Origin: Diphasiastrum complanatum
Lineage: Eukaryota; Streptophyta; Lycopodiopsida; Lycopodiales; Lycopodiaceae
Length of the DNA: 64,000 bases
Assembly: GCA_029204225.1 (NCBI GenBank)
Contig: CM055092.1
Span: 17,893,261 to 17,957,260 of the forward strand
Reading direction: 5' to 3'
The notes under the pieces are model-generated. The model was not told where the DNA came from and did not search any database. It saw only the letters and a list, made by a program, of their open reading frames with translations. Every line of letters starts with the position of its first letter. Positions within the stretch are counted from its first letter, which is position 1. Of the stretch, positions 41,401 to 53,249 are shown piece after piece. The position numbers were made by a program, and so were the translations under genes.

Positions 41401-41973
41401 TCCAAGATCTTTTTGTGGATTGGATCATCAATGATCTGAAATCCTTCACATGCAGCAGCTAGAGGTTGATCGTTGATGGCATCTACTTGATAACCATCCT
41501 TGTTCTTCCACTTTTCCACTGAAGGATCAATATACTTGAAATATGCAGTGTAGTCAATATTCTATAATGTTCTTGTGACTGCATTCGATCCTCGAAGGAA
41601 GCCGAAGGTATGGATATTTGCTCCAGAGAGAGAGATGTTGTAGAAAGGGCTCTTGTTTTGAGATATGATGAACCAAAAAGGCCAGTCTAAAGTTAGTTTC
41701 AAGTCTTCAATGTCCAGAATACTTGAAACGATATTATGGGAAAAGACAATCAAGGATCTTATGTTGGTTGGACACAATGGAGCTTGTGAAATTATTGTCC
41801 AAATTAAATGGGCTCCAAATAAATGTGATGAAAATGTCTCCTTACCAAGAGACTTTGCAGCAAGCTAGAAAACAATGGGAGGAGTATGGATCACCTACAA
41901 AGCCTCTTGGAGATCACTCCATGCAAGATGAAATCCATTCCAAAATGACAACTAAAGTGACATCTAGAGTCTA
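41401..41973. other. Unexplained coding-like segment between gag and LTR C
   Basis: Where the leader and N-terminal gag of element C should be, there is no primer site and no gag. Minus-strand frames read NIDYTAYFKYIDPSVEKWKN and DGYQVDAINDQPLAAACEGF. A plus-strand frame (41723-42001) reads ETLQQARKQWEEYGSPTKPL, which faintly recalls QARLQWESLGCPKRHEKGG of the DGQHT-motif gene at 44.8 kb. Possibly a captured gene fragment; identity and strand unresolved. Confidence 0.35.
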
Positions 41974-42342
41974 TGTGACATTTGTCACTTGCCATGCATG
42001 AAATTCTACCAACTTTTTACAAGTGTACTAGTTCTAACTTACAAAGTACAAATCATCATGCATGTGTCCATTATACTTTGTGCATGCCTTGCATGTCACT
42101 ATGGATCACTTACAATTAATGCATGTGAATTGCCACAAGTTTCTACAAGCATGACTTTGCCAATTCTATGTCTACAAACTATATGCAAGTTGTATTATTC
42201 AAACTAGACATTACATAACCATGTAGCTCGAGTTCTATGTAGGCCAAACTTGGCATTTTGCATTTATAAGCTACATACTTGCATGGTACAACATTTGTAG
42301 CAAGCCAAGAAATCAATATGATTTGTTTTTCCAATTTTGACA
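41974..42342 (-). repeat. LTR C, right copy
   Basis: TGTGACATTTGTCAC...TTTTGACA, 369 bp, matching 35442-35809. Its inner side lacks a primer site and no target duplication pairs the two copies. It may be the rearranged 5' LTR of C or an independent solo LTR interrupting the DGQHT-motif gene. Confidence 0.85.
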
Positions 42343-45300
42343 CAATCCACTGAAAGTGATTCAAAGAAATCAATGTCACCATGCTTGACAATGAACAACC
42401 AATCTCCTCATTTGTGCTTGTAGCACATTGCAATGTTTGAAAATACTCCCCAACATTATTTACCAACATATCTTGGTCAATAGCATGCACAACCATATTT
42501 GTTTCTAATATTGCATTGTATTGTAAGCACTTTGCATGACTTTATAGTCTCAAATTCAACTGCATCCATTTTTTAAAGTTGTAATTGAGAACAGGATACC
42601 AAACAACACATGAGAATATAAATATGGAAACAATTTTCAAACCATTATAAGATTTACAACTTTTATTTAAATTTAACACATACCAAACTAACAAGTACAA
42701 TTCAAAATCTTTATTAGAAAACAACTCAAAATATTTTCAAACTAGTCTAGAAAACTCAAAATAAATTCAAGTAACATCTCCGACATACAAAAAAAAGTAC
42801 AACAAGGTCAAATATAATTTATGTCATGAAACTTATTTACTTCAAGTTTGATTCAAATGAAAGTACATCTTTTACAAATAAACATCTTGCTCATTTGGGT
42901 CCATAGCATTAGAAACAACAATATTTTCATCATCATCCACATCATCAAATATGTCTTTTTGAACCTCCACAAGTTGCATGAGTGTTGTTGTTGCTTCCTT
43001 CGAAAATCCAACATATTCACCAATAAATTGATCTTTACTATCATATTGACATCTACTGCATCTGAATACAAAACTCTTTTGTCATCCCTTGAAGCTTGAT
43101 AATTAAAAATCTCGTTATAAAACACCTTCAAATCTCCTCTCTTCTAGAGATGTCAACAAGAGAGATTGGACGTCTTTTGTTAACAAGACATGCCCTTCCT
43201 AATCCTCCATATGTAATCCATCCAGTATGTAATCAGACTCAACTACAACAATTAAACAAAGAGTTTAACTAGTGTGTTCACAATGGACAAACATTAAAAA
43301 ATTGAAATGACTATTTATAAGAATTATGCTACAATTCATCTAATAACATCATCATAATATCTATCAATAAATCATTCACTTACTCTATTCAATCAATATG
43401 TACACACATGTCAATGTGGCAACCAAATGATTCCAGACTTCATGACATTTTGCTCGTGGATGAACAATGCCACCAGAAAACTTCACCATGCTATATTTTG
43501 GAGTGCTCATTATTATTTGATGACGATGCAATAATTTCTCTTTGGAATTTGCATCATGTCTTCCTTTGATAATAGGAGGATCGGGACTTGCTATCTCATC
43601 ATATATAAATTGCAATCCTTTCTCTTGCATAAGACCTATAGGGTATGGATTTTCATCATCTTTAGAAACAAAGATGAATAAAGCTGTATCAAATTGACAG
43701 TTTTGCAACTGCGCATCCACTCCTCTGTTGAACTTATAGAACCCAATTGTCATTTGCACATGGCTTGCTAGTCTTTCTACCTCTCAAAAGCAACATCTTA
43801 GGTTTTCACTTGACGAAAAAAAGCAACTATGCAGTAATGTATTGATGTTGTTTTAACATCAACCAAATTAAAAAACTTAAGGAAAGAGAGCTCAACACAA
43901 TCAGAGAAAGAAGTGGAATCTAGAATGCCTAATGTGATATGCAGGGAGGGTATAGAAATGTGAAACGGACCTATATCGATAAGCTCGTCAATCCTATGAA
44001 CAATCCAAGGGTCGTTTGTTTGAATGACTTTGACACCATAATCATACCTGTTTTTGATAGCCTTCGTAGCAATATTCGACAAAAGGTCTGTTTTTTAATT
44101 TCTAAGTTTAGCCACCTCTAGCCAACTACGACATTTTGAAGATAGATCTTTCAGAAACTCAGAGGTGAAACTATATTTTTCCTCCAAATAATGCCATGTT
44201 TGTGGAGTTTTTTTCAAGGCTTCAACAAAATATTGTTTGATAGCATTTTTAAGAATTCTTTCATCTTTGACTCTCGTGCAAAATTTTTCCAATGACAAAC
44301 TTTTTTTTCAAATGATCAACATCCTCCAATGGAAAAAAGTGAATGGATCCATCGATCAGGCCATCAAAGAGAACTTACATGTCTTTCTCCTTCAATCCTT
44401 GAATAGGTCGCAATAAATGACCTTTCACAACAAACAAACAAACAAAAATAATTTGAAATTAAGTAATTATTGCATAATAACATTTTACATATTATAAAAC
44501 ACTCACCTGATATAATTGACATCTCAGTTGGATTATCGCTTATTTCACCGAGACTGTTTCGTAACCTTCCTAGCCTCCATAGTTGACAAATTTTTTTCCA
44601 TTTCTTCCAATTTTCATCCTTCAAATAGACCCAATTGTATACTTTTTTTGGATCATTTTTTTCAAAACATTACTCAACATGCTTTTGAAATTCTACACAA
44701 CATAAATAAAGATACATTAGTTATTCTATAATAATCATTTGAAAAAAAAAAAACATTACTAGCAGTAATTATCGGAATCATAAAAGAAGATATACCTTCC
44801 ACTCTTCAGGAGCTTGTCCACCTTTTTCGTGTCTTTTGGGGCAACCCAATGATTCCCATTGTAGTCTTGCTTGTAGCGATTGCTTCATGTATGAGCTCTT
44901 TAACTTCCACTTTTCTGATATTTCATTAAGCGCCCTTGATATAGCAACACACACAGCAGGTGAAATCAAATGGCGCAAGATACGCGACTTTTTAGAATAT
45001 GTCCATTTTCAATTTTTTCACCTTGTTTCCGTAACAGCGCTAAAATACTTTTAGCCGTCGCGATTGTGTGTTGGCCATCAACTATATAAAAGCAAATATC
45101 TAGTTTATGTACATCCTCAACTCTTTGGACTTCTACCAATTGAATTGAACCGTCTTCTCTTTTACGAAATAGAATTAGATCAGCTGGTGCAGATATGATT
45201 CCAGGTGTTTGCAAAAAAGAGGCAACCATATTACTGTAGTACTTCGAATTGAAAGGTCTGCAATACGTCTTGGTGCAGACACATCTATGATATTTTCAAG

Positions 45301-45440
45301 CACCTCTTCCTTGCAGATATATATATTTTTTTGGTTGGTATAATATCGATCGTATCTTCATCAATCGTAGTAGCAATACTTTTTTCTCTCGAAGTAGTAC
45401 AAGTTCTTACTGCTCACACAAATTAGAGTCGTTATTGGCA
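42343..45440 (-). pseudogene. Multi-exon gene relic with DGQHT motif
   Basis: Minus strand, at least four exons with GT-AG introns: 44795-44693 (103 bp; AAG|GTATAT...GTGTAG), 44516-44422 (95 bp; CAG|GTGAGT...GAAAG) and 43383-43243 (141 bp; GA|GTAAGT...TTGTAG). Exon text includes ENIIDVSAPRRIADLSI, YYSNMVASFLQTPGIISAPA, YIVDGQHTIATAKSILALL (about 45100-45050), QARLQWESLGCPKRHEKGG, VYNWVYLKDENWKKWKKIC, HLLRPIQGLKEKDM and VKFSGGIVHPRAKCHEVW. DGQHT resembles the DGQHR motif of DndB/ParB-like proteins; I recall similar uncharacterised proteins in mosses and lycophytes. Homopolymer frameshifts and stops suggest decay. The last exon is cut by LTR C at 42342. Confidence 0.6.
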
Positions 45441-46140
45441 ATATTCAATAACAAAGACAATTAGCATCTAGCTTGATCAACTTCAACAACTCTCGAAACT
45501 CAATGGTGAAAAAAAGAGCCTAGAGGATTGAATCGGGCCAAGTGCTAGTGTGATTCTCTTCACTTAAACCAAGCTTTTTTAGCATCCATTAATTACAACT
45601 CGAACCTGGTTCAAGTTGCTACCTCAAATCTAGTACAAGTCATGAATTGTGAACATAACTTGGGTAGGTTCTTCTAGCACAAACCAGTAAGTTTTTGTTG
45701 TGATGTCGGAATACACAAGTCACTGAAGTCAAACCACATTCGGGCTAGAAGCACATTGTGAAGTTTTCAGCACGTGTGAACACACACCTTATAGGATCTT
45801 ACTGAGGTGTTGTGATTGCACAAGATTGATCAAAGAATAGTATGCTTGAAAAATCTAAGGCAAGAGCACAATGACATACATCAGATGAAAAAATCTAACT
45901 CTTCACTATGAGAAATGAATGTCAGAAATAATTCTAAGTGTTCAGTATGGGAAAAAGAGGCTGCTCTCGAGTAGAGAGAGAAAATCAAGCATAGAAAACT
46001 CAAGTAGAGAGAGAATGAGTCTAAAACACCAAAATCTCAATATTCACAATATGGCAAAACATGCCCAGCTTTCCCTACATGAGAGAAACTCAAATTCCTA
46101 CAGTGGAGTTGCATGGAAAGTCCACTTAACTGAACTAATT
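45441..46140. other. No gene seen
   Basis: Upstream of the DGQHT-motif gene; A/T-rich with a few AG-rich stretches. A 99-codon plus frame at 45919-46218 has no recognisable motif. A core promoter could lie here but none stands out. Confidence 0.3.
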
Positions 46141-46325
46141 CACCTACCAGAGATCCACATGTGTAACTGCATGCATGTATGTTGCATGTACTGCATGTCA
46201 ACTCATAAAACTGCCTAGACATGTGTAGATCACAGAAACTACTTTGCATGTTGCATGCACTGATTGCATGTGGCTTGCATGCATACAGTATGACTTTGCA
46301 TGTTATCTAAACTACTGCATGTCAT
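46141..46325. repeat. Cluster of GCATG/CATGC words
   Basis: About ten GCATG or CATGC occurrences in 185 bp (for example ACTGCATGCATGTATGTTGC and GCTTGCATGCATAC). The same word is frequent in LTR C. Could be LTR-derived or an RY-type protein-binding cluster. Confidence 0.5.
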
Positions 46326-47556
46326 CATAATTGAACCTATCTAACTTGTTGTGGCATACCAACAACAAAATGATTGATATTTGTAGTATAAACGGGTATC
46401 GTTCCTACTAGAGAGCAATAAAAAGGCCAATACTATTATTATTAGTGCAAAACCATAAATAACTAAGAATGAATGGAGTGGAGAAGAGAAGTGATTGCAA
46501 ACTAATCATCAACAGATGTTTCCACAAGGGGTTGCCATTACAACTATATAAGAAAACAAATACCCAGGAGAAAAATACTGAATACTTTATTATGGTTTTC
46601 ATCTTCAAATGGGAGTGAACTCAAGAAAGCAAATACTTCGGCAAAAGCGAAAGCCACACAGTGTTTCCGTTATCTTGACAGTAGCTTATCATGAATCTAA
46701 CTCCTATGATTTGCGCAAATCACAAGATTGAAAGCTAGAGACACTTCACTAATCAATTCCAGTCCAAACACTGTGTATAGCACAAACAATATAGTGCCAT
46801 AAACTTTCTATTACCAAAATGAATCACCATGAAAAGCACAGAAGGTATTCACAGTAGAAACAAGTTGTGTGTGATTCAGAACACTCAGATTTATATTATC
46901 TGTATTCACCATTTGTAGAGTTCAAAGATATATTCATTATAGTCTAGACATTGCAAAGAAGAGGGATTGCTACACCTTATACAAGAATCTGAGAACACAA
47001 AGGTTCTGAACTTGTAGATGAATAGCAAAAGTAGTAAATCTACATTAAAGCACCAACAGAGCTTCTGAGCCTCTGTTCTACATTGTGTCTGAATGAATCA
47101 CAATGGCATAAGACTGGCATAATATAGCCAGAGAGATCCATGCTATAGAAAAGAGGGCTCTGCAACTGCTTCAAGAATGAGAGCAAATCAGTATTTGACA
47201 TCAAGAATAGGGCTTTCACAAGCCAATAGCATGCTGCCACAATAGGATCAACAGTTAGAAAGTAGGGTTGATGTCTCAAGTAAGGAAAAATAGCCAGGTC
47301 GAAGATGAATGAGGGTCGCTGGCCATTTGCAAACTGCCTTGAATCTGCAACCAACTTTAGAGTGCACTGGAGGCTGCCACGAATATGATAGATGGCCACT
47401 AATTAGAACACTGCCCTGCATATAAGAAGTGGTGAATGAAGGCTAAATGAAGTGGGCTGCCATTGGAAATCAGAGGTGCAACCAAATCTGCCTCTAAAAC
47501 TGCCGTGTAGAAGATGAGATGCTTCCAAGAGGTCTGCAAACTGTCCTAAAAAATCC

Positions 47557-47560
<4 letters not shown>
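46326..47560. other. LTR-like non-coding block with GTATCGTTCCTAC
   Basis: GTATCGTTCCTAC at 46396 parallels 11268. The rest has no ORF above 120 codons and no recognised protein. It may include part of the LTR ending at 48306. Confidence 0.3.

Positions 47561-47625
<65 letters not shown>
47561..47625 (+). repeat. (AG)n microsatellite, 65 bp
   Basis: A perfect AG dinucleotide run. Confidence 0.97.
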
Positions 47626-47628
<3 letters not shown>

Positions 47629-48306
47629 GCGACAGTTGCCTCAAGAAATGTGAAGGTGAGAGGCTTTGGTTGCATGGAGGTGCTCCAAGGTAGGCACTAA
47701 AGAATGAACGAGGCTCCGAAAATCCTGAATAGTGTGAAATGTGCGACAATGGCCCTTCAGATCTGTAGTGCCTTGCCTTTGAAATAGCAGTTTGCCCTTA
47801 GGAAATGCAAAGATGGCGGGTTGTAGTCAACCTCTAAAATTGCCATTGAAACTTGACTCTCACACAAAGCCGAATAATGCAAGAATGTCGACTGGGCTTT
47901 AGAATATGAGTATAACCTTAAGAACAGCTTGACGAAGGTTCGTGCCTTCTGAAACCAATGACTTTTATAACTTAAAAGAGCAACGGCTAGGCACAACCAT
48001 ATGCCAAATTCATAAGTAGTAAAAGGGCTGCCTTAATGTCACAAAACAAATTTAAGTTGTACCCCACTGAATGCAACTTATGATTAGGCTATACACAATG
48101 GCAAAGCAAAGGCTTAAGATTTAGCAATAAAAAGCCGAAATCATTAACAAATTGTTGAAACCAGGTCACCACATAACTCAAATCCAAGCTAGAAGGATAT
48201 GTGCTCAATCACACTCCTTTTATGTACAGCATGAAATTTAGTGGAAATCACCATGGACATGACCCCAAACTCGAGATAGGAAGATAACATTTTAATAATC
48301 TTCACA
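47626..48306 (-). other. LTR J (3' LTR of minus-strand copia), left limit unknown
   Basis: The right edge is clear: TAATAATCTTCACA ends at 48306 and is followed by a minus-strand polypurine tract (TTTTAAGGTGGAG, 48307-48319). There is no second copy, so the left limit cannot be set. Confidence 0.5.
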
Positions 48307-48320
48307 CTCCACCTTAAAAT

Positions 48321-49379
48321 TTATGTTCCTATCAATATTGACTTCGAAATTAAGCCAAGGTTAGACCTCATCTTCATAAATACATTCTTGAGTAGAGGCT
48401 TGGTGAGAAGATCTGCAACACAATCTGAAGATGCAACGTGTTCCAGTGAGATCTCTCTCCCAATGACTTTTTCTCTTACAAAATGATGAGCCACTTTAAT
48501 ATGCTTGCTCCTTGCATGAAAGACTGGATTATTTGCAAGAGCCTGAGCAGAAATGTTATCATTCTTGATAATCGGAAGATCTTCATCTGCATAACACTTT
48601 AGCTCCAAAAGTAGCCTTTTGATCCATAAAACCACCTTTGTTGTGGTTGTAAGAGATTTGTATTCAGTTTCACAGGATGATAAGGAAATAGTTGCCCACT
48701 TCTTTGATAGCCAAGAAACCAAATTTCCTCCAAGAAATATAGTGTAAGCACTTGTGGATTTCCTATCCAACCTGTCTCCTGCAAAATCTAAATCTGAAAA
48801 AGCAATCAAAGTCAGATCTTCTCCTTCATAGAATAGTCCATAATCCAAGGTAGAAGATATATACCTCAAGACTCTTTTAGCCAACTTCCAATGATATAAC
48901 TTTGGATCTTCATGTGTTGACTTAGCTTATGAACACAAAATCTTAGATCAGGTCTAGTCATTGTTAACCAAATAAGTGAGACAATAAGACTCCTATAAAG
49001 AGTGATGTCCTGAAAGGATTTTTCATCATCTTTAATAGGAACTTTTACAGTGTGCTCCATAGGTGTATCTATGCCTTTACAGTTTTCCATATGGAATTTT
49101 CTGAGCATGGAAAGTGCATATCTACTTTGACTTATAAATGCATGACTTTCCAAAAATCTATTTGAAGGCCTAGAATATAGTAAAGAACTCCTAAGTCCTG
49201 CATCTTAAACTCAATACCAAGTGCATGCTTAGTTTATTCAACTAACTTCTCATTGTTTCCACAAAGAATGATATCATCTACATAGATGAGAAAAATAATT
49301 ACAAAATTATCTACAAACTTATAATACAGAGAAGGGTCATATTCACTTAGACAAAATTCGAGTGATATGAGATAGGAAT
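48321..49379 (-). pseudogene. RT end and RNase H of copia fragment J
   Basis: From 49379 downward: LNSYLISLEFCLSEYDPSLY, IYVDDIILCGNNEKLVE (YVDD), a frameshifted connector, ISQSRYALSMLRKFHMENCK, TRPDLRFCVHKLSQ, then a 187-codon frame with SDLDFAGDRLDRKSTSAYTI, WLSKKWATISLSSCETEYKS, ARSKHIKVAHHFVREKVIGR and SDCVADLLTKPL, ending just before the polypurine tract. Frames break near 49200 and 48880. The fragment starts abruptly in mid-RT at 49379, where plus-strand gag of element K begins. Confidence 0.9.
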
Positions 49380-50377
49380 TGAGCCAAGGAGTAGAGGAAG
49401 ATCCCCAAGAACAAGCCAAATACAAGAAGAGAGCAAGATTAGCTCTACATTGCATAAAGTTAAATGTATGCAATGACCTCTTGAAAGAGGTGTCTTCTTG
49501 TACCTCATCCAAAGAGGCTTGGGATTCATTAAAGAGAATTTATGAATCCAACAATACTTCAAGAATCCTCATGCTAAGAAATCAAGTTTTCCAAAGCATG
49601 AAAGGAAGTGGAGAGAGTGGACAAGAGTATGTCCTTAGGATCAAATCTCTTAACAAGGAGTTAAGTGCAATAGGAGAGAAGATCCAAGATCAAGAACTAG
49701 TACAAATCATCTTGAATGGTCTAGGTGATGAGCTCACCAACTTAGTCCAATCATTTGCCATTCAAGACTCTCTTTCATCCATTGAAAAGTTGCACAATGT
49801 TCTTGTGGCTGAGGAGAGTAGGCTTCTACACCTCAAGACAAGAATGGATAGCATGTCACTTAATGGAGGAGAGGAGAAAGCTAACTCTACATCTAAAGGC
49901 AAGAAGAAGCAAAATCCATTCAAGGAAAATCAAGGCAAGGAGGCCGAGATGAAGAATGGAGGATCTACCTCCAAAGGCAAAGTGAAGAACAAGGCAAAAC
50001 TAAAGTGTTTCTTTTGTGGAAAGAAAGGACTCTTTGCCTCAGAATGCTACTTGAAGAAGAATCAACAAGCCAAAGGATATCAAGGGAACATTACTCAAGA
50101 GGAAGAAGAAGAGGATGGATTCAACACATCCTTAATGGTTGCATCTACACCAACTTCAAGTCAAGGCACATGGTGGATAGATAGTGGGGCTAGTTCTCAC
50201 ATGTCCTTTAACAAGCATTATTTTTCTACTCTTCTATCTTGTAGTGACTCTAAGAAGTCAATATGCACTTCTGGTGATCAAGCATGCAAGATAGATGGCA
50301 TTGGATCTATACCTCTTTGCTTAGGCACATCTAAAAGGATAGATCTAGATAATTTTTTGTATGTGAAACTTGCTTAG
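49380..50377 (+). pseudogene. Gag (5'-truncated) and protease of element K
   Basis: Starts within gag at EEDPQEQAKYKKRARLALHC, missing about 50 residues relative to element A. It continues SYLKR-like helices, QEYVLRIKSLNKELSAIGEK, LVQIILNGLGDELTNLVQSF and a basic linker. The knuckle CFFCGKKGLFASEC has His replaced by Leu (about 50010). The protease WWIDSGASSHMSFNKHYFST (from 50171) continues IDGIGSIPLCLGTSKR and then shifts out of frame at about 50365. There is no 5' LTR; the left side is fragment J in opposite orientation. Confidence 0.9.
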
Positions 50378-51565
50378 TGTAGGACAATTAATGGACAATG
50401 GACTAGATGTACATTTCAAGAATGGAGTTTGTTCCATCTTAAAAAATGATAAGTGCATAGCTAGTGGCATTAAGCAAGGTAGACTTTTCAAGTTGGATGC
50501 TAATGTTGCAAGTGAAAGTGTGAACTTGGCTAGGGAGGAGCTAACTCAAGTGGAGCTTTGGCATAAGAGATTAGGCCATCCTAATCTTCAACCTATGGAG
50601 TCAATGGCAAGCAAGGAACTAGCTCTCGGCCTACCAAGAGCTTTCAAGAAGTGTGGAAAGATGTGTGAGGCATGTGGCCTTGCAAAGTCACACAAGTCTT
50701 CTTACAAGAGATCTTCATCAAGATCTCTCTCTCCCTTGGATCTCATACATTCTGATGTACATAGTTTTTCACATGCAAGTAATGGAGGTGCTTTGATGTA
50801 TGTAACTTTTATAGATGATTGTACTAGATTCACATGGATTGAGCTACTATCAAAGAAAAGTCTTGTTTATGAAGCTTTCATTAAGTTCAAGTCTCTAGTA
50901 GAGAAACAACTTAGTACTTCTATCAAAGCACTAAGATGTGATAATGGAGGAGAGTACACCTCCAATAAAATGAAAGCTTTTGTGAGATCAATGGTATTAA
51001 GTTACAATACACTTGTTCCTACACCCCTCAACAAAATGGGATGGCCGAGAGGGAAAATAGGAGTCTATATGAGTGTGCAAAGTCCTTGAGGCTTGATGCA
51101 TCACTTCCCATCTCATTTTGGGGAGAAGCCATAACATGTGCTAATTATTTGTGTAATAAACTTCCTAGTAGTGCTATAGATGGGATCTCACCTTATCAAG
51201 CCTTGTTTGATAAGAAACCCAATGTAAAAGATTTTAAGATCTTTGGATGTACTTGTTATGTACACATTCCTTTGGAGACTAGAAGGAAAGAAGATGCTAC
51301 CTCCTTCAAAGGAATCTTTGTTCGCTATGGAGAAAATAGCAAGGGATATAGGATATATGATCCTACATCCAAGAAAGTAAAGGTAAGCAAGGATGTACTT
51401 TTTGATGAGTCACAATTTGCTAAGAGCTTGTCAAATGGATCTAACCCATTGTGCATTGAAGATCTTGACAAATCCGAGGAGGATCTTGACAAATCCGAGG
51501 AGGATCATGACAAACCCGAGGATGGAGATTTGGATCCGAGTCAAAAGGGGCCGAGAAGGTCATAA
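50370..51565 (+). pseudogene. Integrase of element K (two frames)
   Basis: Frame one: MLSVGQLMDNGLDVHFK, ELWHKRLGHPNLQPMESM, CEACGLAKSHKSSYKR, then the core with HSDVHSF, TFIDDCTRFTW and DNGGEYTSNK (D-D-E intact). A frameshift at about 50980 leads to frame two (from 51041): MAERENRSLYECAKSLRLDA, FWGEAITCANYLCNKLP, IFGCTCYVHIPLETRRKEDA, GYRIYDPTSKKV. It ends in an acidic stretch with a tandem 'EDLDKSE' duplication (24-bp DNA repeat at 51460-51510) and a TAA at 51563. Confidence 0.9.
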
Positions 51566-53234
51566 AGGAGCAAGGCCGAGCACTCAAGACTTACCTATGT
51601 GGACAAGGGAAAGCAAAAGGAAGGCTCTACATCTTCTACCTCTTACTCTTTTTTAGCTACATTGCTTGAAGAACCATCATCTTTTGAAGAAGCATATAAA
51701 TCTAAAGTTTGGAGAGATGCAATGCAAGTAGAGTATAATGCATTAGAAGAGAATCATACTTGGAATCTTGTAAATCTTCCAAGAGGAAAGAAACCACTTG
51801 CATGTAAGTGGATTTCTAGAATTAAGTACAATTAAGATGGATTTGCTAGTAAGTACAAAGCTAGGCTTGTTGCAAAGGGATTTCTTCAAATAAAAGGATT
51901 GGATTATGAAGAAACATTTGCACCTGTAGCTAAGCTTGTAGCTATTAGATTAATCATTTGCATTGCTACTTTGTTCAAATGGGATCTCTACCAAATGGAT
52001 GTGACAAATGCCTTCTTGAATGGCTTCTTAGAAGAGGAAATCTACATGATGCCACCCGAGGGCTTCATCAAGGTTGGTGAGGAGCAAAAGGTGTGCTACT
52101 TAAGGAAGAGCCTATATGGCTTGAAGCAAGCACCCAGAGCTTGGTACTCTAGGTTGCATGATTTTCTCTATTCCCTTGGCTTTGTACTAAGTGCTTATGA
52201 ACCTTCTTTATATTTCAAATGTAATGAAGGGAAGATCATCATTTTGGTTCTTTATGTTGATGACATCATTATGATAGAAAATGATGATGATGGCATAGGC
52301 AAAGTAAAAGTTGACTTATCTAGTGAGTTCAAGATGGTAGATCTAGGTTCCCTAAAGTTTATACTTGGGATAGAAGTGTCTAGAAGTAGCAATTGTACTT
52401 TCATAAGTCAATCTAAGTATGCTACTTCCATTCTTGAAAGATTTGGTATGAAAGATTGTAAGGGGATTGACACCCCTATGGAGCATGTTGTGAAAGCAAC
52501 TAATGAAGGTGATGAAGCATCCTTTGAGGACATCACCCTCTTTAGGAAGCTTATATGCTCTCTATTTATTTAACCATCACTAGAAATGACTTAAGTTTTT
52601 GTGTAAGCAAGTTGAGTCAAAGTATGCAAGCTCCTTTAGTTCATCATTGGAAAAGTGCCAAGAGAGTACTTAGATATGTTTCTAGTACTAGATTTTTTGG
52701 CATACTTTATGAAGGATATACTTTATGAAGGATCTTACTTGCACTTGAAAGCCTACTCGGATTCAGATTTTACAAGTGACAAGATGGATAGGAAGTCCAT
52801 TAGTGCATTTGCAACATTTCTTTGTGGAGGAGTGATATCTTGGCTTTCCAAAAAGCAAGATACAATCTCACTATCTTCTTGTGAAGCCGAGTACAAGGCA
52901 TTGACTTCAACAACCAAAGAGCTCCTATGACTAAGAAGACTTTTGATGGAACTACATGTGCTAGATGCCGAGGAGATCCCTTACATATTTTGTGAAAATC
53001 AAGCTTCTCAACAAATTGCTTCAAATCCTATCTTCCATGCTAGAACAAAGCATATTGAGATAGCTCACCACTTTGTGAGGGAGAAGGTACAATCCAAGGA
53101 AGTGCAACTACATCATGTACCATCATCCGAATGCATAGCTGATATCTTAACCAAACCAGTGTCCAAAGATCCATTTTTTAAGTTAAGATATGCCCTTGGA
53201 ATTGTAGATAGATGTACACTAGATTTGCCAAGTT
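51566..53234 (+). pseudogene. RT and RNase H of element K
   Basis: Linker and RT opening SFEEAYKSKVWRDAMQVEYN, CKWISRIKYN, a stop at 51833, then GLDYEETFAPVAKL-like text: DYEETFAPVAKLVAIR, LYQMDVTNAFLNGFLEEEIY, SLYGLKQAPRAWYSR and VLYVDDIIMIEND (YVDD at about 52254). A frameshift occurs near 52560. RNase H: YSDSDFTSDKMDRKSISAFA, SWLSKKQDTISLSSCEAEYK, a TGA at about 52928, then ARTKHIEIAHHFVREKVQSK and SECIADILTKPVSKDPF. Domain order is complete but at least three lesions inactivate it. Confidence 0.92.
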
Positions 53235-53249
53235 AGAAGTGAGGAGGAG
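53235..53249 (+). promoter_or_regulatory. Polypurine tract of element K
   Basis: AGAAGTGAGGAGGAG directly before TGTTGAAAATTG. Confidence 0.9.

Noticed and set aside
35442-42342. One simple full-length element bounded by the two LTR C copies
   Set aside because: The interior contains plus-strand gag-pol, a D-family fragment and minus-strand gag-PR; no primer site abuts the right LTR and no target duplication pairs the ends.
42853-43131. Independent 92-codon minus-strand gene
   Set aside because: It fits better as part of the terminal exon region of the DGQHT-motif gene, in a shifted frame.
46408-47400. Short minus-strand ORFs as host genes
   Set aside because: No motifs, no splice-site pattern and inconsistent composition.
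49379-49512. N-terminal 40 residues of the minus-strand RT frame at 49234-49512
   Set aside because: They are the antisense of element K gag; RT homology starts only at LNSYLIS next to the junction.
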